DNA from: Tricholoma matsutake
Lineage: Eukaryota > Basidiomycota > Agaricomycetes > Agaricales > Tricholomataceae
Assembly: GCA_026075535.2 (NCBI GenBank)
Contig: AP026549.1
Location: forward strand, 5,828,001-5,892,000
Direction of reading: 5' to 3'
DNA length: 64,000 bases
Shown: piece after piece, positions 56,608 to 64,000 of the stretch
Position numbering within the stretch: position 1 is the first letter of the stretch
Layout: each line of letters opens with the position of its first letter
Made by a program: the position numbers and the translations under genes
The notes under the pieces: generated by a model
Told to the model about the DNA's origin: nothing
Databases searched by the model: none
The model's input: the letters and a program-made list of their open reading frames with translations, nothing else

Positions 56608-57043
56608 GGGTAATGAATGGCAGGGAATGAAGACAAACAGCACAGGTGACGAATGGCAGGGAACAATGAACAGAGGGAACCAGGCCAACGAATGGCAGCA
56701 AGACCCCGCCCTTGCTACAAATGCGAGATGGTGGGGCTGTTCTTTTTTCTTTTACTTTTTTGTTCTCTTTTTTTTTGTTGTCTAAGTAGCTACATTGCAC
56801 CGCTGCGAGCAACTGCTTGCAGGGTGTTTATTTTATTTTGTATACATAATTAAATTTAGTTAGTGTGAAAAAATGGGGGGAAAACTGGTCAAAACCAGTT
56901 TTTTGGACTGTGACCAAACCAATAGGTCTCAATCGGTTCAGTTATGGTCCAACTGACTTGGGGTGCTGGTCTAGACTGGTCACAGTTACAGTTAACCCTC
57001 TTAGAGGTCGAAAAACTGGACCAAACCAAACCTTAAAACACTA

Positions 57044-57580
57044 AGTTAGATGGAAGGTGCACCTTGTCTTCAAAGGCTTTGAACAGATCTATGGTAAGGA
57101 CTACACCAAAACAACCTCACCTACTGCATGCATGGAATCTTGGCAAATACTCCTCCACATTGCAGCCTCTTTAGGATGGGATGCACAGCAGATTGATGTA
57201 AAGACAGCATTCTTATATGGTCTACTACCCGACGACGAGGTACAATATATGCAACAATCTTCTGGGTTTGAGGAGCCCAGGAAGGAGGGCTGGGTATGGC
57301 AGTTACAATGTGGGCAGTACAATGTGGCCTATACAGCATGAAACAAAGCAGCTGAATCTGGAATCAGACCCTCAACACTCAAATGATTGAATGGAGATTT
57401 ATGCGATTCTCTTGTGAGTCTTGCATATATTATCACAAAACTGATTTGGGGATTATCATTGCCGCTGTACATGTCGATGACTGCTTGTCAATCGCAGATT
57501 CAAAGGGAGAGAATGACATTTCAAGGACCAGATGCACAAGGTATGAACTATCTCAGAACTGAGTACCACATGCTTCATCA
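57044..57580 (+). pseudogene. copia 1 reverse transcriptase, middle part
   Basis: Continues RT after the TIR insertion: HLVFKGFEQIYGKDYTKTTSPTACMESWQILLHIAA, then WDAQQIDVKTAFLYGLLPDDEVQYMQQSSGFEEP, both hallmark copia RT blocks. Afterwards the frame breaks (57323 to about 57480), and a remnant of the YVDD region reads near 57470 as AAVHVDDCLSIA in a different frame. Confidence 0.8.
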
Positions 57581-58449
57581 TGGGCATTGCTATAACCTGG
57601 GACAGGGCTGCCCACACCGTTGCACTTTCACAAACTGCACTCATTGACAAAATTGTTGAACAGTTCAGTCAGAAAGATGCCCACCCTGTGTCCACACCTC
57701 TGGAACCTGGATCCAAGCTTCATTGTGCCAACCAACAATCCCTTTCCCCTGACAAATGTCTACAACTTAGCATACTACTCTACAGATCCCTTGTTGGGTG
57801 CTTGCTATACTTGGCAATTTCCACATGTCCCAACATCTCCCATGCTGTGCAACAACTCTCTCAATACTTGGACTCCTACTCACTTGAACACTGGGGGGAA
57901 GGGACAAGGGACCTCAAGTTGTATCTCAGGGGTGACCATCCAATCACACCTCAGGCTTTTAGCAACTCAGATTGGGCCAACTGCCTTGATACCTGCTGCA
58001 GTGTTGGCAGATATGTCTGTTCACTTGGTTCAGGTGCCATCTCATGGGCTGCACGCAAGCAGAAAGTCATTGCCACCTCCTCTTGTGAGGTGGAATACAT
58101 TGCAGCTTTTGAGACTGCCAAAGAGTGTATTTGGTTACATACACTACTCATCGCTGTTGGCTACCATCAAAACCTCCCCACCATCATTTCCTGTGACAAC
58201 ACTGCAATGAAAACCCTATCAGAGGATCCCCTACTACACTCTTGCAGTCCAAACATGCTGATATCAAATATCATTTCCTATGTGAACGCATACAATCTGC
58301 TGACTCACGTCTTACCTATGTCAACACCCACAAAAACACTGCCAACATGTTTACAAAGGCCCTGGATGTCAAACAATTCAACTACCTTTACAACTTCCTT
58401 GGCCTGCGATAGCACAATTCCATGCGAGGAGGAGTTATTATTGCAGTGA
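57580..58449 (+). pseudogene. copia 1 RNase H and C-terminus
   Basis: A 289-codon frame: SLVGCLLYLAISTCPNISHAVQQLSQYL, FSNSDWANCLDTCCSVGRYVCSLGSGAISW, RKQKVIATSSCEVEYIAAFETAKECIWL and CDNTAMKTLSEDPLLH. The YADADWA-type Asp and the SSxEAEY motif (here SCEVEY) mark RNase H. It ends 8 bp before the polypurine tract. The last 50 codons look frame-shifted. Confidence 0.8.
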
Positions 58450-58456
58450 GGAGGAG
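58446..58456 (+). other. Polypurine tract of copia element 1
   Basis: GTGAGGAGGAG lies directly before the 3' LTR and serves as plus-strand primer in reverse transcription. Confidence 0.7.
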
Positions 58457-58779
58457 TGTTGAGATTCACACTGTGATCATGCAATCAGCACATTTGATGT
58501 GTGCTCTATTCTTAGCAAATCCCTTCAATGCACTAGGACAAATGACTCATAGATACCTTTCTCTGTTAGATTAAACTTATATATACAGGTAGATAGATAT
58601 TCAGCTACCTCAGTCACTCATACAAGGACTGAGGTGAGCACTAGTTTGTATTATCTGTTATGGATTACTTACTGTACCTTAGATTATTCTTGTATACTCT
58701 AGGTACAGTCTACATTGAATATAGTCACTTATACAAGGACTGAGATTATTCTTGTATACTCTAGGATTGATTCTCTACA
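58457..58779 (+). repeat. 3' LTR of copia element 1
   Basis: 323 bp, TGTTGAGATTCACACTG...GATTCTCTACA. It lacks the 30-40 bp duplication of the 5' LTR and has other small differences, so the insertion is old. Confidence 0.9.
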
Positions 58780-58784
58780 GGGCC

Positions 58785-59250
58785 ACCAACTGCAAAGAGT
58801 GGAATCGCTGTGGCAGATGTTGCACTAACAAATTATGGTGGGTGTTCAATAGTTGGCTCCAAGGATTTGAAATGGATATTAAAATTGTCATATGCAAATG
58901 CCATAGTCAAGGTATGCACTGCTGCTTTAATCTTGCATTCAGCATCCAGTGAGAGTGACTTCACAGCACTATAGATTGATGACAAGCCTATTGATAAGCC
59001 CATATGTGCAAGCATCTCAATAACCTTCTCAGGAATGGAGGTGGAGTGGTAGAAGATGCTGAGGATACTTTGCAAATAATTACATCATTCATTTGTACTG
59101 TGCAAAGATGCTGATGTAGACCACTGCTTTCTACTCATGGTATAGGTCAAGGACCCAGTCATATTACTGGAAGATGACATACAATCAATAATAGTGCTGC
59201 ATTTTGAGATGCAGCTCAGATGTGACACTTCTTTGCTCTCATGTCTTTCC
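58785..59250 (-). pseudogene. DUF6589 protein, 5' half
   Basis: Minus strand: FYHSTSIPEKVIEMLAHMGLSIGLSSIYSAVKSLS (about 59055-58950), then AVHTLTMAFAYDNFNIHFKSLEPTIEHPP, the family block that precedes the split. After a stop the text continues FVSATSATAIPLFAVGG to the target duplication GGGCC and resumes at 42900. Further upstream is an intron-like GTAT...CTCAG stretch. Confidence 0.7.
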
Positions 59251-59260
59251 TGTTAGATTC

Positions 59261-59550
59261 TGTAATTTACACTCCCCCACCTATTCTGATCAGAATCCAG
59301 TAACTCCAGTCAGAATAATTGAATTCTGGTCATAATAGCCAGTTTTCAGGACCTTAAACTTGAAGTATACCATAATGGATAGTATACCATAATGGATAGT
59401 CAAACTTAATGTTTTCAAGTCCTAAGTTCTCGAAGTGCCCACAAAATAAATTTGTGCAGAGTAAGGATTGAATTCAAGACCTCATAATAAGGGAATAGCA
59501 TGACACACCAAACAAGTGTGCTCAACCAGTTGAGCCACAGGAGAATTATT
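59261..59550 (-). mobile_element. tRNA-derived SINE-like repeat, copy 2
   Basis: Minus strand: A-box TGGCTCAACTGG (about 59526-59537), a tRNA-like GAGCACA-TTTGGTGTGTCATGC stretch, and a B-box-like GAATTCAATCC (about 59466-59476, 7 of 11 to the consensus). The 3' end GGGGGAGTGTAAATTACA is shared with copy 1 at 16283. A direct duplication ATAATGGATAGTATACC lies near 59370-59400. Confidence 0.55.
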
Positions 59551-60109
59551 AGTTAGTGATATAAGGTTTATTTATGATACTCAAAACTCATAACTCTAAT
59601 ATTTACATATTCTTTCTCTCTCAAAGGTTATGATCATTAATCAACAACATCCCTCACATCCAATGCAAGGGTGTAATTACATACATAAACAAATGCCCTC
59701 CCCACACAAAATGCGAGGGAGGGAGAGGCACAGCACTACAAAATAATTAAAAGTAAAAGAACCATCCCTCCCCATACAAAATGTGGGGGAGGGGAGGGGG
59801 AAGGGGGAATGCAGCCCTGCCATCCTGGGTGCATCATCCTTGGTGCATCCTCTTTGGTGTGTCCTCCTGGTTGCATCCTCCTGGTTGCATTGTCCTGGGT
59901 GTGTCTTCATTGGTGTGTCTTCCTTGGTGCATCGTCCTGGGTGCATCTTCACCATGTTGTCCCCCATATTGTGAACCACCCTATGAGCAGATGCTCTTAT
60001 GCATGGGTCTCCCTTCCCCTTGTGTCCTCCCTCTCACCCATCCATCCTGCTCGCAGGCTGCCAGGGGCAAGCAGCAGTGGTGGTGGTGGTGTTCCCCCAT
60101 CGTCCCATT
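59551..60109. repeat. Low-complexity repeats with G/C hairpins
   Basis: Two related stem-loops, CCCTCCCCACACAAAATGCG (from 59698) and CCCTCCCCATACAAAATGTG (from 59767), each followed by a purine-rich partner, precede degenerate TGCATCCTCCTGG-type repeats (59825-59965) and CCCTATGAGCAGATGCTC at 59980. The layout matches the exon-2 part of the TIR modules, so this is probably a decayed copy on the minus strand. Confidence 0.5.
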
Positions 60110-60265
60110 TAGTGTTGCCATGGCTTGAGCCACATTTTTTGCTATTATCTTGGGAAATAAATTACATAAAATCACTAAAATATTTGAGGAGCTAGATCCC
60201 ATCAAAACCCCTTGGCTTTATTTCCCAAGATAGCAAACAATGCAGCTCAAGCCATGGCAACACTA
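60110..60265. mobile_element. Fold-back MITE, TAGTGTTGCC family, 156 bp, intact
   Basis: Perfect ends TAGTGTTGCCATGGCTTGAG and CTCAAGCCATGGCAACACTA. The 8-bp target duplication GTCCCATT is exact at 60102-60109 and 60266-60273. The interior matches the two larger family members at 22867 and 16768 (GGGAAATAAATTACATAAAA). Confidence 0.93.
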
Positions 60266-60556
60266 GTCCCATTGTTGTTTCCCTCCTCGTCATTCCCCAC
60301 CCCATTGTCCCTTTGTCATCCCCTCCCCCTCATCCCATTGCCATTCTCCCCTCCTGATTGTGTCATTCCCATTTTCTTCCTCATCATCCCTGCCCTCACT
60401 GCTCCCTATTTCCACCCCATGAGCAGTGGCTTGCAGCAGCAGATGGAGTACTGTTGTTGTCATCCAGTTGTTGTTGTCATCCAGTTGTTGTTTGGCTCTG
60501 TGGTTGCCATCAAAGCCCTGGGTGCATGGGTTGGGTTTGCTGTGTTGTTGTAATGG

Positions 60557-60660
60557 CTATAAATAAATGAACTACTAAGTTAGTTGAAGGAAAAAATGTG
60601 CAGATCATTAACAAAAAACTTACCTGAAGCCCAAATGATGATCTCATCATCGTTTGGGCC
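60557..60660 (-). other. Hairpin-intron module, copy F
   Basis: Hairpin 60629-60659 (GCCCAAATGATGA and TCATCATCGTTTGGGC arms) abuts the donor TTCAG|GTAAGTTTT. The 67-bp intron 60557-60623 has CAACTAACTTAG and ends TTTATAG. The downstream sequence on the minus strand reaches the GCAAGCCACTGCTCAT hairpin near 60418-60437. Confidence 0.6.
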
Positions 60661-60737
60661 TGTGATGTGGCATGTGGGGGTAGTGCATCCAGGTGTTGCA
60701 TCAGTTGTCATTGTGTCATTTTAAACATAGTGAAAAC

Positions 60738-60837
60738 CTAAATAATGAAAAATTATGTTAGTTAGAATGTAATGAGAAATGAAACCAAAATGAAAACTTA
60801 CTAGGGCCCAAAACAATGTTGACATTGCTTTGGGCCC
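60738..60837 (-). other. Hairpin-intron module, copy G
   Basis: Hairpin 60804-60837 (GGGCCCAAAACAATGT and ACATTGCTTTGGGCCC, one mismatch) then CCCTA|GTAAGTTTT. The 64-bp intron 60738-60801 has CTAACTAAC and ends TTATTTAG. Copies F and G lie in tandem, which suggests a unit with two introns or a duplication. Confidence 0.6.
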
Positions 60838-62539
60838 ATGTTTCATGCCACATTGGTTGTTTGTAGCCTCTGGTGGTGTTATCTGTGGGTGTGCACTGTG
60901 GTGGGCATGGGAGTCATCATGGTGGATGTTTGAAGTGGTGGTGGTGTGATGGGAGCTGCATGTTATGGTGGTGAGTAGTGAGCTGGCAGCCATGTTGAAG
61001 GATGAGGTGAAGTGGAAGAAAGAGCTATTTAGAGCACATCTGGTTCAATCTATAGAAAGCTTCCGTTTGACCTCAGACCGTTCGAGCTCCGACTCTCGTC
61101 TTCAATGAATGATGTTGCCACTTCAATGGGAACAGTGCTTCCGACGACCAGACGGCCTGCCTATCAGTAGAAAAAGAGAGCTCGACATGATGAAAGCGCT
61201 TTTCAGAACATATGCACTAATTTTCGCTGTGCGTCACAAGTTCTAGTCAGTTCACCGTCTACCGATTTGCAACTTGATGAAGCGAACGGTTCAACGACGG
61301 TTGGACGCAAAAAGTTGATGCCTATTCTGTTGATTGTCACAAAAGGCATGACGTTTGGGAGAGTCCGAAATGTCAACTTGTAATAGTACATGGGCGTCCA
61401 CTGAATTCAAAATGGTACAAGACGAGATCACCGTCGAAGATTGGCTATTGTCAGGGAAGGTTTCAAGTGTTCACTACCGAGGATAGACTAGGTGCCCGGG
61501 CGAGTGGCAATAAAAGCCAGTGTGCTTTATCAAGGTTAAGGAGGAAATTTAGCATAAATCAGCCATGAAGAGTGATGGATAATCCAGCCGCACATATTCA
61601 GATAGCAGGGAAATTTCCAGCGAAGCCTTCTACCAGGTAACCACGGTCTTTGTGTTCCATATCCGTCCAATTTTACCTCTCCATCTTGATGAGCCCCAGC
61701 CAAAGTCGCCTTCAAGTTCATAGTAGATATAGATAAAAGTGGTCGTGTGTCCGATCAACGGTCGTACTTTTAGTTGTCCAAGCCGGTAGTATGACATAGT
61801 TTGTTGTCCTAAAAGGCGGACAAGCAGCACTGTTAGGGCAAGGCCTCGAATGATAAGAGTGTTGTCTGGCGACTTAGGATATGCGACAGGTCGCGTAGTG
61901 TAGGCAGGCAACCCAGTCAGTTAAACATCTTCTAGACCCTACCCTAAGCGACGTTTATTGAACGAGAAGGGCAAGCCAAAGATCATCCTGAAAGTCTGTC
62001 GAGGGGCGTAATCCTTCTGCAATCGAATGTGCTAGACAAAATTATTTGCCAACGACAAAGGGATTTGACAATGGCCGTTTGACTTGCAAAATCGTGTTGG
62101 AACTTCGAGGCCATCGGCAAAAGTGCACACGTAGTATACTGACACCACCACGAATTCTATCTTGTTCGGAGACTAGTGGAACTCCGGCAACTTCGGAGCT
62201 CCCGTTACATCGCTGCCCTAACTGGTTACCGAAAAGGCCCCAAGTTAGTAATAGTCGACACTGCGAACAGCAACTTACTGCGAGCTATGCATGGGCTATA
62301 AAGACAGTGACTTGACGGAAGCGGACCCAAAATCGCCTGATCATATCATGGGTACGGAAAGGTACCGTGACGGAGTGCTGAAAAGTGCCCATATGATCGG
62401 AGTTGAACGGGCCCGGTGACCGGGTACTTCTTCTGCTGAACTCCCCACTGAGAGTCTGAAACCCAAATGTGAGACATGGGCTATAAAGCAGTGACCGAGG
62501 ACAGCGATATCGGCTCCACAACTTGAAACCTTGCGAATA
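60838..62539. other. Gene-free border, one unexplained minus-strand frame
   Basis: From about 61040 the composition returns to that of the genic arms. A minus frame 61911-61630 (93 codons, with a hydrophobic TLIIRGLALTVLLVRLLG) is not recognised and has no clear neighbours. Otherwise nothing coding was seen before the nitronate monooxygenase promoter. Confidence 0.4.
62481..62487 (+). promoter_or_regulatory. TATA box candidate for nitronate monooxygenase
   Basis: CTATAAAG lies about 55 bp above the ATG within CATGGGCTATAAAGCAGTGA. A near-copy CATGGGCTATAAAGACAGTG occurs 187 bp further upstream (62290-62309). Confidence 0.5.
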
Positions 62540-63907
62540 ATGCCTCGTATTGACACAAAGCTCACAAGACTTCTTGGTACGTCCTGCTCTTCGAGTCCAG
62601 CCAAAACCTTGCTGCTTCAACCAAGACTGTAGGAATTCGAACTCCAGTCGTAAGTGCCTCTATGGCTTACACAAGTGGAGGTAATTTGTAAACTTCTTTT
62701 CTTCAATGTACAAACATGACTCGATAACAAGGTGCCTTGGCTGCTCAGGTTACTATGGGAGGTGGCTTCGGGTTCCTTGGTAGTGGTAGGCCGCTAATCC
62801 ATGAATATTTCAATAACTTTCGTCGAATGTTTTGGCAAGGTTCTGATGACATTGCCAAGTTTAAGTCGGAAGTCAACCTCGCTCGCGATTTGTTGAAGGT
62901 GGATAGCCAATCGCCGTTGCCCATTGGTATAGGTTATCTGGGCTGGATCCTTGATCAGTTGGATGCGCGAGGGTCTGCCGAAGACTTCCTTTCTGTCGCG
63001 CTCGACAATAATGTGCGAGCTGTGTGGTTCGCATATGGCACCGATCTCAACAAATGGATCCAATATATCCGCGACAATGAGCATTACCCGGGGGGAACCA
63101 TGATCTTCGTCCAAGTAACCTCTGTCGAGGAGGCACTTGTTGCCATCAACGATTGGAAAGTTGATGTAGTTGTTGCGCAAGGTTAAAGAGCTTGCATTTC
63201 ATGCATAATTTTTTACTTAACTTCACAATATAGGAGTCGAGGGTGGTGGGCACGGTGCTAACTCGGCATCGCCTGTTCTGACTTTGGTATCGGCAATCCT
63301 CTCCGTGGCTCCTGAAAATAGCCCTCCGATCCTCGCTGCAGGGGGCTTGGTAAACGGCGGTCATCTTGCTGCCCTTCTTACACTGGGTGCTTCAGGAGCT
63401 GTATTTGGAACCCGCTTTTTGCTCTCCCCGGAAAGTTTATATACAGACGCCCAGCGCAGAGCACTTCTGGCTGCCAGCTCTTCTTCTTCAATACGCACCA
63501 TGGCTTTCGATCATGCCCGAGGCACAACAGGCTGGCCTCCAGGAATAGATGGTAGAGCATTGCGCAACAGTCCGTGTTTATATATCGATTCTGCTGGAAT
63601 GAATAACTCTGATTGTTTATTTCGGGTCCAGGCACTGTTGAAGATTTTGAAAAAGGGGTGGATATTGAAACTTTGCGCAGTAGGTACGTTGAAGGCGTAC
63701 GAAAGGGAGATACAGACCGAATCGTGGTATGGGCTGGAGCGGGCGTTGGCTTGATGAACAAAATACAACCTGCTAAGGTGAGTCTATCGATTTGGCTATA
63801 CATCAGAGAAACCATGTGAAACTAATGTCAAACAACAGGAAATCGTGGAAGAAATAGAGCATGAGTGTATTGAAAGGTTGACCTCTGTTGCCTTCCTGTG
63901 CAAGTGA
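62540..63907 (+). CDS. Nitronate monooxygenase (2-nitropropane dioxygenase family)
   Basis: The seven exons are 62540-62576, 62633-62680, 62732-62785, 62840-63181, 63234-63569, 63632-63777 and 63839-63907, giving 343 residues. The enzyme is a FMN-dependent TIM barrel that oxidises alkyl nitronates such as propionate-3-nitronate, protecting against these toxins. Signature blocks are PVVSASMAYTSGGALAAQVTMGGGFGFL near the N-terminus, PIGIGYLGW, DVVVAQGVEGGGHGANSAS with the conserved catalytic His, and PPILAAGGLVNGGHLAALLTLGASGAVFGTRFLLSPES, which binds the FMN phosphate. The 54-bp intron 62786-62839 is a multiple of three and open, so a retained form would add 18 residues; family alignment favours removal. 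Start MPRIDTKLTRLLG fits the usual N-terminus. Confidence 0.93.
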
Positions 63908-64000
63908 TGTTACAGGAATGTGAATTACATAGTTAGCACTCGATTTCGCAATGATTTCCCCCTAATCCTGTTGGTATATATATATATATTGCTCACCACC
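63908..64000. other. 3' flank of the nitronate monooxygenase gene
   Basis: Contains a TA dinucleotide run (63973-63990) and no gene. Confidence 0.5.

Larger units (their letters stand above)
52954..57043 (+). mobile_element. TAGTGTT-family TIR element, copy C, with two inner insertions
   Basis: The ends are TAGTATTTGAAGGTTCAGTC and CAAACCTTAAAACACTA. A perfect 8-bp duplication AGTTAGAT lies at 52946-52953 and 57044-57051, within the copia 1 RT frame. It holds a TATA box (53150-53156), module C, an LTR-like insertion (53541-54835) and a second TIR element of the same family (55077-56439). Confidence 0.9.
42906..58779 (+). mobile_element. Ty1/copia element 1, host of a nested insertion stack
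   Basis: LTRs 42906-43271 and 58457-58779 (TGTTGAGATTC...GATTCTCTACA) are flanked by the 5-bp duplication GGGCC at 42901-42905 and 58780-58784. A primer site GGTTATGGGCC and a polypurine tract GTGAGGAGGAG touch the LTRs. Coding order gag, protease, integrase, RT, RNase H is that of copia. Insertions at 45515-50423, 50978-52460 and 52954-57043 account for about 10.5 kb. The element itself is about 5.4 kb and many of its frames are broken. Confidence 0.93.

Noticed and set aside
59440..59550. Possible tRNA gene
   Set aside because: A-box and B-box-like words are present, but acceptor and anticodon stems do not pair, and the sequence continues into a shared SINE-like 3' part.

Overview
The window is nuclear DNA of a filamentous basidiomycete, most likely a mushroom-forming agaricomycete. 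Host genes are split by many 50-65 bp GT-AG introns (up to eleven per gene), the protein families are typical of Agaricomycetes, and the repeats include chromodomain Ty3/gypsy elements, Ty1/copia elements primed by half an initiator tRNA, and DUF6589 and MULE-type sequences. Species cannot be named from the sequence alone.

Left arm (about 0.6-14.5 kb): six intact multi-exon host genes. They are ORC3 (replication origin recognition), a membrane-anchored alpha/beta hydrolase, an isoprenylcysteine-methyltransferase-like protein, a DUF2156 aminoacyl-tRNA-dependent lipid/sterol aminoacyltransferase homologue, the splicing factor SYF2 and an aquaglyceroporin. Exons were joined by hand, with phases checked in every gene. 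ORC3 and the hydrolase are tail to tail, as are the ICMT-like gene and the DUF2156 gene.

Middle (about 15.7-61 kb): a transposon island with almost no host coding sequence. It holds a deleted gypsy element (17.1-20.7 kb), a nearly complete chromodomain gypsy (29.8-36.0 kb) with an opposed truncated relative, a MULE-like DNA transposon with a SWIM zinc finger (36.8-41.0 kb), and a nested stack. In that stack a DUF6589 gene was split by a copia element (42.9-58.8 kb, TSD GGGCC). The copia element was then hit by a second copia (45.5-50.4 kb, TSD TGTAT) and by two terminal-inverted-repeat (TIR) elements that carry further insertions. Short fold-back MITEs and two tRNA-derived SINE-like repeats are scattered around.

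The most unusual signal is a module carried by the TIR elements and repeated seven times: a strong GGGCCC-type hairpin placed directly against a consensus intron donor, a 52-67 bp intron with branch site and acceptor, and, in most copies, a downstream exon with GCGAGC/GCTCGC hairpins. It looks like a spliced, structured transcript mobilised by a MULE-like transposon family.

Right arm (62.5-63.9 kb): an intact nitronate monooxygenase gene.
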